Part shown: piece after piece, positions 47,201 through 59,500 of the stretch | How positions within the stretch are numbered: position 1 is the first letter of the stretch | Layout: every line of letters begins with the position of its first letter | DNA from: Bidens hawaiensis | Taxonomy: Eukaryota; Streptophyta; Magnoliopsida; Asterales; Asteraceae | NCBI GenBank assembly: GCA_021521415.1 | Contig: JAIQDT010001734.1 | Location: 310,001 to 374,000 of the forward strand | Length of the DNA stretch: 64,000 bases | Direction of reading: 5' to 3' | Notes under the pieces: generated by a model | The model's database searches: none | Seen by the model: the letters and a program-made list of their open reading frames with translations, nothing else | Told to the model about the DNA's origin: nothing | Translations under genes and position numbers: made by a program

Positions 47201-50098
47201 AAATCATACGGAGCAGCATCCTATCTGTTGCTTCATCCTGAAGGGAATATTCTTATTGACAGGTTATCTAACCATCCAAGTTCTTACGGATCATACGACT
47301 CTTATCGACAAGTCAATTATTATATCATAAACCCGTAATATATTGCAGCCCTCGATATACAGAAAGGCTTGCTTCCAACATTGAGAAAATGGGCGGAGCT
47401 CGATACATGTTTCTCACTCATCAGTATGATTATATGGTTCGAGTAGGCCTGTTAACGAACCGAACGTTCGGTGAACTATCGTGAACCGTTCGGTGGGAAG
47501 TTCGTTTATGTTCGTTTATTTAATAAACGAACGAACATGAACAAAAAATTTGTGTTCGTTTAATTAAACGAACGAACATGAACACCTGTTCCGTTCGTTC
47601 ATTTATGTTCATGAAAATTCGTTTATGTTCGTTCATGTCTGTTTATTTATGTTCATTTATGTATTAATATTAATAGAAAATAATTAAATATTATCCTGAT
47701 ATGCCATCTGCTTAAAGGTTTTATATTTGTTAATTTGTGTTCATTTACGTTTGTTCATACATGTTCGTTTATCTTTATTTAGTTATGTTAGTTTAGATTT
47801 TAAACAAACGAACATAAATGTCCATTTTTAAATAAACAAACATGAACATAAATATTTGTTCGATTAAGTGTCCGTGTTCTTTTAAAGTTAAATAAACAAA
47901 CACGAACATGCCCTTGTTCGTGTTCATTCGATTCGTTTACAAGCTTTCATTATTCACATTGATGAATACATCGGTCTCAATCTCTAGGCTCTGCCGATTT
48001 TATTTGTGTTCGTTTGTGTTCGTGAACCGTTCGTGAACACTTTAATTTCCTTAATAAACGAACACGAACATAAAATCTCGTTCGGTAAGTGTTCGTGAAC
48101 TGTTCATGAACACATTATTTACTTAACGAATGAACATGAACAAGGCCTTGTTTGTGTTCGTTCGGTTCGTTTACAGCCCTAGGTTCGAGTACTGTTAAAT
48201 GGGCTGGTCAGGTTCAGTAACAGATCAAAATTGTTAATTTATATATTACTCATCTATAAGCCCGTGTGACACACAGGTTGAAAAAATTATTTTAAAAACA
48301 TATTAATAATTATAATCTAAAATTACTAAAATTATTTTTTTTTACCCCAACTTGACTCACCAAAGCAAACCTGCCAGACCCATCCAAGTACCATAAATGA
48401 TTAATATAATTACCGGATCATCTACGCTTGTCATCTAAATCCCCAAAACACATATAATCAATCAGTATACACTTTCAAAAAAAAAACAACAAAAGCCCAT
48501 CAAACATAATAATATATAACCTTAGAAAGCGAGAAAACTCATAGGCAATAATTAGAATGTTTCCAAAAGTTCCATAACCTCTGCTACAAAAGCCTGAATT
48601 CTAAATTGTCATATTAATATAATATAAAAAATATGTTTTGATATATATTACTATAAGAAAAAACAAAGAAAAAAAAATATATAGTTACACTGGTAATCTG
48701 TTTTTTTTTTTAATAAAATGATCGAGAAGGTTTAATGCTTAGAAACACACCGTGGGTAGTTGGGTGACTTTCTAACCGCTTCACACGTTCACTTATTAGC
48801 GACTTTTTTTGTTTAATCCATTTTATTTGTAAATGATTAAACTTAACCCAAATCGACCTCTCATAGTTAAACGAGTCGAAAATGACATCTTTATATTTAT
48901 AAGCTAGTTTTGACTTGCTTGAATCAGGGATGATGTGGCAGATCATGAGAAGTGGTCAAAGAGATTGAATTGTGAAAGAGTTCTTCACTCCAGAGAGGTA
49001 TGATGAATAACATTTTTCATTCCATGGTCCACAGTGGCAGATCACGAGAAGTGTTTAGCTAATAATTTTTTAATTTTAATAGAATTTGGGTCTTTTTTTT
49101 TTTTTTTAATTACCAGGTAAATGCTTCAACCAGCAATGTTGAGATGAAGTTGAACGGATGCGGACCGTGGAGTCTTAGTGATGATATCCAGCTTATACAC
49201 ACCCCGGGCCACACAGAAGTGAGTGCATAAGTTACCTTATTATTTCATTTTTCACCAAATTTCTAAAAGTTGATGTTTTATCTTGTATTGCGAACGGAAT
49301 GACAGGGGTCAGTGTGCTTGTTTTATAAGCCGTTAAAGGTGCTTTTCACCGGAGATCATCTGGCATTGGCAATGGATGAATCTATGCTGGCTATTTCTGA
49401 GATATACAATTTTTATTCAGGTATAAAAGAGTGTTTTTTTGAATTTCATTTAGAAATTAGCCCATTAATGTTCCGCACGTGTTATATTTTGTGATCCACT
49501 GGTTTTGCTTCCGATTTGCAGTGCTGATACAGTTGGATAGTGTAGCTATGTTACTTGAGCTGGAATTTGAGTGGATATTACCAGGTTGGTTTTTTTAATT
49601 ATTATTTTAATAGCTAGTTGATAATAATCCCTTTTTTTTAAAAAAAAAAAAGAAAAGAAATATGAGCGTTTTAAGGAAATAGCGCAATTTTTGAAAATGA
49701 TTGCCTAAATCATGTTATTTCAATAGTCATAGTTTAGATAGGAGAAAGTAGGTCAAATGGTTAAACAGGTCAAACAACTCGGGTAAGTGTGTTTTTCTAA
49801 ATAATTTTATTCAGAAGTTAAGAATACTATTGGAATAATATAGTTTTAAATGCGCATATATAAAAAGTTTGACCAAAATTGTTTATATGTGAATCCGACT
49901 TGAATTGGCCCGTACCAAATTACTTGTTTTCTATCTGTGACCAGCCCGACACTGCCATTTTGCGACCTCTAAAGTTAGTCGAACTGATTAGTATTATTCG
50001 CAGGCCATGGACGAAGAGTTGCATTCAAGGATGTTGAAGAAAAAAACGCCCGCTTAAAAGCTTTCCTGACTGCCAAGCAGCATTCCCATGTTTACTAG
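41853..50098 (+). CDS. Plastid ferredoxin-like / metallo-beta-lactamase protein, 11 exons
   Basis: Exons by eye: 41853-42045, 44762-44805, 46202-46282, 46420-46527, 47171-47262, 47349-47423, 48928-48997, 49117-49218, 49306-49420, 49522-49584, 50004-50098. All introns are GT...AG and the frame stays open for 345 codons plus TAG. Residues 1-50 are Ser/Lys/Arg-rich, like a chloroplast transit peptide. Residues 54-111 resemble a small ferredoxin: [21 protein letters not shown] gives C68, C71, C74, with C111 in SCPTNSI. The hydrolase domain has the metal motif THQDDVADH (H197, D199, D200, H204), H253 in HTPGHTEGS, D272 in FTGDH and H316 in PGHGR. Length and order match Arabidopsis At4g33540 (348 aa, substrate unknown). 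The first His is followed by Gln where Arg is usual. Introns carry several transposons yet the coding text looks intact. Confidence 0.9.
42137..42367. mobile_element. Tourist/Harbinger-like MITE in intron 1
   Basis: 225-bp core (42140-42364) that is nearly a perfect long hairpin, ends GGGGCTGTTTGGTAGCCTC and its complement, flanked by TTA on both sides as PIF/Harbinger elements are. Confidence 0.85.
42498..42828 (-). mobile_element. Short Helitron-like element in intron 1
   Basis: Minus strand starts TCTATACTCTCTAATAAAAAG and ends ACGGGCCCAAACTAG, between A and T. No clear hairpin remains. It seems to have inserted in an older TCGAGCC-type MITE whose text lies at about 42378-42497 and 42829-43175. 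Confidence 0.55.
43232..44466. mobile_element. Long-TIR (Pack-MULE-like) element with captured gene pieces
   Basis: Two arms of about 345 bp (43232-43574 and 44118-44466) are near-perfect inverted repeats, from TATAAAATTTAGAC... inward to CTCCTGGAAACAAGCC, each with (GA/CT)n and CACCAACAC tracts. Long TIRs around host gene fragments are the hallmark of Pack-MULEs. I do not find a clean 9-bp duplication, so the class is inferred. ORFs rich in Arg-Glu repeats are the GA tract. Confidence 0.75.
43890..44109 (+). pseudogene. Captured AP2/ERF transcription factor fragment
   Basis: From ATG 43890 the frame reads [14 protein letters not shown], then [25 protein letters not shown], a TAG where the family has Trp, then [22 protein letters not shown]. 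This is nearly the whole AP2 DNA-binding domain with a very basic N-terminus, closest in my memory to group VIII (ERF3/ERF4-type) proteins. After ALR the similarity ends in a duplicated GCCGCACGTGCCCTCC word and the right TIR arm. GC content is far above that of the flanks, as expected of an ERF gene. The text 43640-43889 upstream may be its captured 5'UTR. It is in the MBL gene's intron 1, same strand. Confidence 0.88.
44467..46201 (+). other. Rest of intron 1 and intron 2 around the small exon 2
   Basis: Holds exon 2 (44762-44805), no ORF otherwise. A degenerate inverted-repeat stretch with GCTAGGCGG/TAGGCGGAG words lies at about 45170-45600, and a C13 run at 45832-45843. Confidence 0.4.
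47436..48189. mobile_element. hAT-like MITE in intron 6 rich in AACGAACGAACATGAAC
   Basis: Core 47444-48181 with inverted ends TAGGCCTGTTAACGAACCG and TAGGGCTGTAAACGAACCG. GGTTCGAG at 47436-47443 and 48182-48189 is an exact 8-bp duplication. Inside are many degenerate AAACGAACGAACATGAACA words in both orientations. Confidence 0.85.
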
Positions 50099-50844
50099 TT
50101 GGATCATACATAAATACTAAGTAGCTAGTAGCGCATATGATATGGTAATGACATGACTTTTGTGTGTAAGTACACGTGTGTCCTAAATGTATGCTACCAG
50201 TAAAACGTTGGAAAAGACAATGCTATGACTATAAATGTACGGTACTTCCAAAAACATTGGAAAAGACAATACTATGACTATATGTTATGGACCCTGTATT
50301 TAGTTTCGAACTTGAGATATATTAAGGAGCCATAATGTTAAGTAGGTGTCATATGTAAAAGATGACATGTTGGGTGAAGATGAAAATACGATGCTACAAA
50401 ATGGTGAAATAAAGAACACATCAACTATACTTCATACAATTTTTTGAATGATTATTTGGATTACCGACCAGCGTCTAGTGACTTTTACAATATTACTTTT
50501 ACTAGTCCCTGGAATTTTGAAGGATTCTCGAGGAAACCCATAGCCTGAATAGTCAACTAACCATAACGATATCTTTACCGCATTTTATGTAACAACACTA
50601 ATCTTTACTAGCTTTGCTAGATGTAGGGAGTGCACAAAACCAAAACTAAAAAGAAGTCTCGAAATCAAAAAATCCAAACCATGTTGGAATCCGAAGGTTC
50701 AATTTGAGTTTACTAAAATCTATTTTTGTTCAGTTTTGCGTTTTTTGAAAAACCGACCCGGACCAAAAATACTATTTTGTTGAATCTAACTTGGATTTTG
50801 TTTCATTTCAAGCATTAATCGAATATTTTAAACGTTAACACTAA
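50099..50844 (+). other. 3' flank of the MBL gene
   Basis: Expected 3'UTR just after the stop, then unassigned DNA. A 30-bp near-duplication, AAAACxTTGGAAAAGACAATxCTATGACTATA, lies at about 50202 and 50253. Confidence 0.45.
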
Positions 50845-51141
50845 GACCATTCCCAATTGATTCCGTAAATTTTTATGAGAGTATTTTGTAAATTATAGAA
50901 TAGGGTTAAGAGTGGTTGTGAGTGAACGAGAGAGAAAATCTAGTAATTTTTTGTAAGTTTTGAGAAACATTTGTTTGCCCTTATTTATTTAATATTCGTT
51001 GAAATTGGTTGCGAGTATAGCATAGAGAAACTATAAGAATAAATGCATAAAAAAATATTATTTAATTGAAAAGAGATAGCAATGCAATGCATTTTAGTGT
51101 AATTATAGGATGAAGTATGAATCAGGTTGGGAACGCTCTAA
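50842..51141. mobile_element. Harbinger-like MITE
   Basis: Core 50845-51138, inverted ends GACCATTCCCAATTGATTCC and GAGCGTTCCCAACCTGATTC, flanked by TAA on both sides. Confidence 0.7.
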
Positions 51142-51614
51142 CCTTACCAAATCATAGTATCGCACCACGCACCCCTCTAGATAGCCTGATGTTGTGGCAC
51201 GCCATTCCAATGTAAAGAAAGAAAGAAGAAAAAAAGCGAGGGTCCGTTTTGTCACACACATAACACCCACTTCTGACCTCATTATTATTATTCTTATTTT
51301 TCATTGAGATCTTTACATATTTCTCCTTTGCTAAACACCATAAATTACATATTTCCCCAATCAACGAAATCAAATTACATATTTCCCCTTTCCCTTGCAA
51401 ATTACTCAAGTACCCTTACTTAATTAAAATACAAACTTATATTAATAATTATAAAGTTAACCCACATCATGTCATCATCTATCATCTTCTCCAACATACT
51501 CACTTCTGGGTAGCTTGATTTTCCAACGACTTTCCAATCACTTGGCACACCCTAATTCTCATCTCCTACCCCATCAACGTCATCTCATCTGAATTCCGCT
51601 GTCTCACTCTATAT
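51142..51614. other. Intergenic DNA
   Basis: No supported gene. A repeated word AAATTACATATTTCCC occurs twice near 51345-51385. Confidence 0.4.
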
Positions 51615-52223
51615 AACCCCACCTTGGTTTAAAAAAGCGTGAGGCGAACAAAAGCGAAGAGGTCCTCATCCGAGGCGAAAAGCGCAAAAGCGAACGCTTT
51701 TTGAATACGAGGCGACCGTATTTTAAAAAATATGTAATTATTTATAAGCAACATATTATAAACAAACCACATCATAATATATATTAAATGTCTGAAACAT
51801 CAACATACATATATATATATCCCAAAATTCCAAACGTAGTGTAGTATAATTTTTCGAGTACCACATTACTCACCCAAAATATCAAAGTAGCAATAAAAAC
51901 AAGTTTATCGAGTACCAAAGTACTCATAAGTGTTTCCAAAAGAGCACTACTCAAAAGTGTTTCAACTTTCAAAAGCTTATTGCCAAATATGAAAAATCCA
52001 TAAATGACTAATTATAAAGGTTAAGTTGAAAATGAGTTAACTGGTCGCTTTTTGTATATAAAGCATTCGCCTCCTCGCTTTTTCGCCCCGCACAAAAGCG
52101 CAAAAAACGTTTGCTTTTTTAACAGGCTTTGCCTTGGGTAGGCAAAAGCGTTGAGGTGTTTGCCTTAAGTCGCTTCTCGCCTCACCTCGCCTCGAGTGCG
52201 CTTTTTAAAACCAAGAACCCCAC
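51615..52223. mobile_element. hAT-like MITE of the AAAGCGnnAGGCG type
   Basis: Core 51623-52215 with inverted ends CTTGGTTTAAAAAAGCG and CTTGGTTTTAAAAAGCG, exact 8-bp duplication AACCCCAC at 51615-51622 and 52216-52223. Inside, GAGGCGAA/AAAGCG words. Confidence 0.88.
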
Positions 52224-52418
52224 AGACGACATCTATTACTGTGCCTCGCTCAGATATGAAAAACATGAGTTTTGATGGTGGTGGTCACCAGAGATGGATT
52301 GAGCAAACCTGGTAAAACGAAACTGTGGTTAAACTTGCAAATCATTTGAACTTGAGTATGTGATTAGAAACTTGTTTGTTATACGATAGAATCAAGGCTA
52401 AATGCCTAAAATTCATTT

Positions 52419-52439
52419 TGGGGGGGGGGGGGGGGGGGG
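52419..52439. repeat. Poly-G run
   Basis: About 20 G in a row on the plus strand, a possible quadruplex-forming or assembly-sensitive tract. Confidence 0.85.
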
Positions 52440-52677
52440 AGTAAAGTAAATAACGAAGAAGAAAAAACAGAAGAAAAAACAGATTTGTGGTTCACAAAAA
52501 TTGGTGTCATTCTTCTTTCATATAAGGGGTAAAATTGTCCATTACTTTGTTAATTTTAGTAAAATAGATATACATGTTACATGTAATATATGTGTTTAAG
52601 ATTGGGGAAATATGTAATTAATTTTTATAGGTTATAAAAATATGTTATAAAAATATGTATAAAAATATGACCCCTTT

Positions 52678-53275
52678 TTTAAGTTTAAATGGGATGGGTG
52701 GATGCCGATCAAGTGTAATGTGTTGGCGTGGCGAGCGGAGCAAGATAGGACTCCTACTAAAATTGCTTTAGATAAACGAGGGATGGGTCTTACCGAGGAA
52801 AGTTGTCCGTTTTGTGAATTGCATCAGGAATCCGCTAATCATATTTTCACAGGTTGTATTTTTGCAGCTGAGATATGGGATAGGATTGCCGTGTGGTGCC
52901 GTTTTGATCCTATTTTCGTGTTTGAAGTTCGGGATATTCTTGTGTTAGCGAAAGGTTTAAAAAAGCCGAAACTCGACAAAAGGGTGGCTCATTGTATAGT
53001 GGTTACGGCCTTATGGAGTATGTGGAATGCAAGAAATGAGAAGATTTTTCAAGATAAAGAGGCCAAAGCTTACGAGGTGGTGTCCAAGATTAAATCTTGT
53101 TCGTATTCTTGGATTCGAAATAGGTCTAGATTTAAATCTATAGAATGGAGTGATTGATGTAATATCCTTTTGGGTTGATGTAACTTGGTTTTCCTTGCGG
53201 CCCTCGTTTTGAGGTCTTGCATGTCGTTTGTGTTAAATGAAGCTTAATTTTCAAAATAAAAGAATTGTGAAGGGG
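52678..53275 (+). pseudogene. 5'-truncated LINE, C-terminal zinc-binding end
   Basis: From 52678 the open frame reads WDGWMPIKCNVLAWRAEQDRTPT, then CPFCELHQESANHIFTGC and IWDRIAVWC, then LWSMWNARNEKIFQ, ending SIEWSD and TGA at 53157. This is the zf-RVT domain that closes plant LINE (L1-type) ORF2, followed by a 3'UTR to about 53275. Everything upstream of the domain is missing, as in 5'-truncated copies. The remaining frame is intact, so the insertion may be young. Flanking duplication not resolved. Confidence 0.85.
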
Positions 53276-53574
53276 ATATATGTAAATGCCCTTAATGACA
53301 TGAGTTAAAAGTGTAATAAATTAAAAATCTAGTGATCGGAAGGAAGTCAAGTTAGGGTTACGCACGTGGTTGCATCTCCATCATCGCCGCCGTCACACTT
53401 CCGCATCAATCAGCTGCTGCTACGTCGGCTTACTTTTAATAACTAATCTTCATTTAATTAGCCGCCACAATTTCACTCTTCCAGCCACCACCGTTAACTA
53501 ATCTTCTTAACCTATCCCACATCTCTATTTCATTCGCCTCTGTCTATTTACTAATATCAATTTCTGATACCAGT
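53276..53574 (+). promoter_or_regulatory. Promoter/5'UTR region of the prenyl diphosphate synthase gene
   Basis: A G-box-like GCACGTGG lies at about 53364. CT- and C-rich 5'UTR-like text precedes the ATG. No clear TATA box seen. Confidence 0.4.
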
Positions 53575-56500
53575 ATGTCAATTTATCGAACAATTCATCG
53601 TGTTTCACGAGCCGCCACCAGTTGTCGACGGCTGTACTGGTCTACTCCGGTTCAGCAATTGCCTCCTCATTACAGCCGGTTCAGGTCTTCCGAACAGGTG
53701 AACGATCGTATTGTTGGTTTAATTGAATTGAATTGATTGCTAGGGTTTATTCGTTTGATTCATTGCCAAATATTCGTTTCTTCGGGTTAATTTTCTGGGT
53801 TTCGGGTTGTTCGGGTTTTTGGCCAAGAATGATAACTGGCCGAAATAAATTCAGGGGTTAATTTTATGGGTTTCGGGTTGTTCGGGTTTTGGTCCAAGAA
53901 TGATAACTGGCCGAAATAAATTCAGGTTAGTCGGGTTCGGGTTATTTGGGTTTGGGTCGGATTGTTCAGTTTTCGGGCCTAAATGGAAAATGGAAAAGAA
54001 AATATTTTTATTCACGAAATATCATCATGCTACTAAATAAATACCATTTGGTAATATGATACGTTTGGGTTTTTTGTTGACTGATAATCTACCCATTTAA
54101 GGTTCTGGTTGGTCGGGTTAGTTCAGTTTCGGGTATTATCCAATTCGGGTTCGGGTGGGTTGGTATTCAGGTACTGTTAAAAAACCCAAACGCGTGCCTT
54201 TGTGGTTTAACTTTATATGCAGTTATTCGTCATGCGGTTTTTAGGCTGTTTAGGGATATTTGTGATTTTATGTGATGGCGCTTTTGTTGAACATTGCGGT
54301 AGATTATGTGAATTTAAGATTGTTTAGGAATGACTTGAAAGTTGAAACAGACAGTGATGTGTGATTATGAGGGAAAAGATTCATGATTAAGAAAAATGAA
54401 GTATGTAAGGCCATCATTTTATGGACGGAAGTATAATTTATCACTTATTTAGCTTCCACATCGCGTTCATATTTAGAGGGTCTATTGATCATTCTATGTA
54501 ATTATGTGAGCGCGTAGGAAAGGGAAAAAAGTAATAAAGTGAACAATGTTTTTAAAATACAGATAGATAGAAATAGAGAATGGTATTTGAGATGTTTTTA
54601 AAATATAACCAATGTTTAGAAAAAATGGTGTTTTTAGTTAAGTTATATAGATAGCGATGAATAAAGGGACGCGAACGCTCTGAGACACTTTAATGACAAA
54701 GCCTCAAACTATATTATATAATATATGTTAGACATAGTTAGGTTCAAATAACTGGCAAGTTTTTACAGTGGAACTGTGGAAGTCTACACTTTCAAATGAA
54801 TTCAAAGATCACAAATGATATGATATTACGAACTTTTGTAGCATTCTTATTTCTGGGCTATTTGGTTTTTCGATTACCGGTTGTTGATTTTAGTGCCACT
54901 TGTTTCATGGTTTCTATGTTATATGACTTGCTATTGTTTTCGGTGATTAGTAGGTTTTGGGTTGCAGAGTAATCTCTCCCTGGTTTTCCCGCTCTTTTCG
55001 TTCTGGTGAACCCCAACCCCAGTATGAAGAGGTAAGTGCTTTTTTTTGTTTTTTTTTATATCATTTCTTTTGTTGTTTTTCTAATTATACAAAATATTCC
55101 CCATATTTTTTTAAAGTTTTCTTTTTGACCAGGATCAGGTGGACCCGTTTTCTCTTGTTGCTGATGAGTTATCGATAGTTGCTAATAGGCTGCGATCAAT
55201 GGTTGTTGCTGAGGTATGGATAATACAACTCTTTTTATTTTATTTTTGATATACTTTTGGTAGTAATCAACTTCAAATGCATGCTCTCTTGCAGGTGCCA
55301 AAGCTTGCCTCAGCAGCCGAGTATTTCTTCAAAATGGGTGTTGAAGGGAAGAGGTTTCGCCCCACCGTAAGTTTATTGCTTTCTTTTCTTGTGATCATGT
55401 TATTGTGCCAAGATGGTGGTCTCAGTTTTTGTCTTTTGCAGGTTATATTATTAATGGCAACAGCTTTAAATGTTCAAATCTCTAAACCACCTTCAGAAGG
55501 AGTTGTTGATATGTTTTCAACGGAGTTGAGAACAAGACTTCAAGCTATCGCTGAAATCACAGAAATGATTCATGTTAGGTTTCTTATAATCTGTACTTGA
55601 TTTTAGAGAACTAATTTTAAAATATGTTTTATCTGGTGCTTTTTTATCTCAGGTTGCCAGCCTCCTTCATGATGATGTACTGGATGATGCTGATACAAGA
55701 CGCGGGATTGGCTCTCTTAACTTTGTGATGGGAAATAAGGTGACTTATGTTTCGACTTAAAAGTGAAGTTGCACTAATTTTGACGTTATTTTACTAATCT
55801 CGTGAAAATAACGTTAAAAGTGGCGGAAGGTTAATCAGGCATCATGTGGTGGCATTGATAGCCGAAAGACAAGGGTACACACACCATCGTCTAAGGCTTG
55901 ATGCAAAACTACTATCGAGCCGGGGGTCTCACCGGAAGCAGCCTCTCTATTCCTATGGGGTAGAGGTAAGGCTGTCTACATCTTACCCTCCTCAGACCCT
56001 ACCATAGCTTTGCTATTGGTGGGATTTACTGAGTACGATGATGATGATGATGATGATGATGTTTTCGCCTTCCATTCTCTTATTGCTTGAATTGCTGATA
56101 GAATTATATTATTATTAAGTATGATAGCAAAAATGCGAAAGGATGACATGCTGTGCCTACTTATGACACTCAATTCACTTTTTTCTGTCTGCGATATATA
56201 AACAATGCATCCGATTCATTATAGACTAATTCTTAATCAAATGTAATCTAGACATAGGTTATTAGGCTATGTTTATTATGCATTTATTAAATTAACGGTT
56301 ACAAGGCAGAAAACAAAAGTATAACGTGACAAGAGTCAACATCCGTTATTTAGCGGTTATGACGGCTTTCTGGTATCCCAAACGAAGGGGTACAACCACC
56401 TTGTTAGTACCGTTTCATAGGCTATATATATGCCCAAAATTGTAAAGAATAGTTGGTCAATTTTATCAATAAAAACAGTCTGCTTTGACTTTGTCCGGCA

Positions 56501-59500
56501 GAATAGTTTCGTTACAATTGATCCCATGTATCTTGCTTTAATCATGTGTTTATGGATGATTATGTTGTAATTATTTGTTCTTGATTTTCAACAATTTTAT
56601 TGTGTTAATAGTATGTTATAACTATTTTTGAAAGAGTACTTGTGTTTTTGTGCAGATCTCAGTATTGGCTGGAGATTTCTTGCTTTCTAGAGCTTGTATC
56701 ACCCTTGCTTCTTTGAAAAACACAGAGGTATCCATCTCTCTCCTATATATATATAGGTGTGTGTGTGACTGTGTGCGTATATATATATGAATACATGCTT
56801 ATATACATACAATTTTACCTATATTCTATTGGTGTTTTCAGGTTGTATCATTAATAGCGACAGCAGTCGAGCATCTTGTTACGGGGGAGACGATGCAAAT
56901 GAGCTCATCAGCAGAACAGCGTAGTAGGTATGTGATAGGTATTGAATTAGGAAATGTTGAGATGATTGAAATCAAATATGTAAAGTATATTATTATATTG
57001 AAGAAGATGATCTCAAGGATCTACAAAGGATAACTAACCACCGAAGTGGTCCCAGGCTATGCCCTTCTCATGCTAATGCAATGAGCCTAACAACTTAATA
57101 TCTTTCTTATCCTTCCTAAATGACTATTGATCCTTACTTATAAGAATAGAAATTACACTTACCCCCTCCCACAGTTACAAACGACTATTAAGTATTAAGT
57201 AATAGAATAAGATCTCTATCAGTATGCTTACTCCTTGTAAATGTATTTTGATGAACAAAGCCGTTTTTAAAATCCAAGTTTTAACTTTTTGTTAATAAAT
57301 ATTTTTACACAAATTTGTCGGTAATTTGAAAAAGAAACTTTTGTAATTACAATTTACAATGCTAGCGTCTGATCTTGGAGATTTGGAATATTTTAAGTTG
57401 GTATAATTATTTATTTATTTTTTGTCTGTTGCAGCATGGATTACTATTTACAGAAGACATACTACAAGACTGCATCATTAATATCCAACAGCTGCAAATC
57501 CATTGCTCTTCTTACGGGTCAAACTGCAGAGGTTGCCATGCTAGCATATGAGTATGGAAAAAATCTGGTGTGTAAGAATCAGCTATTTCATTTTTTTGTG
57601 GGCGGATCCTACCAGTTTGGTAATGGTTAAAATGGGTTATATTACTCATTTTAACCATTACCAAACCAAACCCGTTCTGGTCCGATCCAAACCGAACCCG
57701 TTCTGATCTGAAACTCATCCTGTGCTGAACCCCGATCCGAAACGAATCCTGATATGATTCGAAAACCATTCCGACCCAACCCGTCGCGACCCCGAAACTC
57801 GTTTCGATTTGAATTCGTTCTGACTCGAAGCAAAGGTATGTTAATGATGAAATCATGTTTTTATGAATGGAAAAAAATAACTGTTTTTTGACCCGAAACT
57901 CATTCCGACCCGGACCAATTTTGACCCGAACATCTGAACCCATTTCGACCCGACCCAAAACAACTCATTTCGACCCTATTCCGATCTTAACCCCTTCTGA
58001 CTTGACCGGCCCTTTGCGATTTCCTAGGTGATATGATTGTAACATAACACGGACTTATCTTTGTTTTTTTCCTTGCAGGGTTTAGCGTTCCAGTTAATTG
58101 ATGATGTTCTAGATTTCACAGGCACATCATCATCTCTAGGGAAAGGCGCGTTATCTGACATTCGCCATGTAATCCACTCACTTCAGTCATCATATATATA
58201 CATATACATATACAAACACACAAAATGGCATGGTGTTGTGCATTGTGTTTTTAACATTGTGGCAACTGCTTTGCAGGGAATTGTGACTGCTCCAATATTA
58301 TATGCAATGGAGGAGTTCCCAGAATTACGGTCAGTTGTTGACAGGGGATTGGACGACCCTGCCAATGTGGATCTTGTAAGTTTCTGTATCAACTGTACTT
58401 GGTAATTTTTACCCGTTTACTTGTGGTTGAGTTAATAACTCAATATGGGTTGTGATCTGGGTATCAAAGGGTAAGTCAAGTTTTTTCAGCTAAAAAGTCA
58501 AATCAATAGCTCAATTGTTATGGTGACAATATAGTTACGGTTTGACCCGTACTAAAAGAGTTACATTGTTTCAAAGCAAATCTGTTTTGGCTAATACTCA
58601 ATGGGCCTATGTTTTATGGGTGTGAACTTTTGACACAAAACAAAGCTAACACGAAATTCTCTTGTTTGGGTTTAAGTATAAATGGTTTGGGTCAGTTTCG
58701 GGTTGAACCCCTGAAAAATGTTTACTGAAACACATCGTGTTTGGTCCGATGTGGTGGTCTGGGGGTTGACCTGTTTATTCCTTTTCTTTCTTTAATTTTC
58801 TTAGAAAAATGTGTTTATATGTCATAAATTAAATGATTGGTTATTATATGTCAGAATTTAATTATATGCTTAGGTTGTAAAGTTTTAGTTACAGGGTGCT
58901 GATATGCAAAAAAGAAAAAAATATGTGATATAATTTCTGGCTACACGAATTGAAAACGGGTGTTGACCTACGTGTAAACGAGCCGAGACTTCTGAGACCT
59001 AGCTCGAGCTCGGATTGTTTCGAGATCTTTTTCGGCTCAGGCTCGTTTATTATTTATTAATTAATTCATGTATAATTTGTATAAATAACACAATATATAT
59101 TATTTAGATATGTTTATATTATTTAGATATGTTTATCATAACTTGTATCAAATATTAATATATAAATATATATCTAATAAGTTAAATAAAAATTATATAA
59201 AGACCAGGGCCAGGGCTTGTTTAGGTTCATGATCCAGCTTGAGTTTGATAAGTTCTCGGGCTTGTTTTTTAAATGAGCTTATTTCAAGACTCAGCCTCAT
59301 TTAAGCTTGTCTCGATCCGAGCTTGTAACGAGCAGATCTCGAGTAGCTCACGGGTCCGGATTGGCTCGTTTATACCCCTAGGTGTTGTTGTATATCGACA
59401 GTTATCATTTAATACAAAACAATAATGATGCTGATTTTGGCGGGATCGATCTCTTAGTTTTGTTTGATATTTAAACTGATCCGATGTTTTCACTTTCAAC

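Noticed and set aside
54957..55178. 73-aa ORF over exon 2 of the synthase gene
   Set aside because: It reads through exon 2 into the intron; spliced structure explains the coding part.
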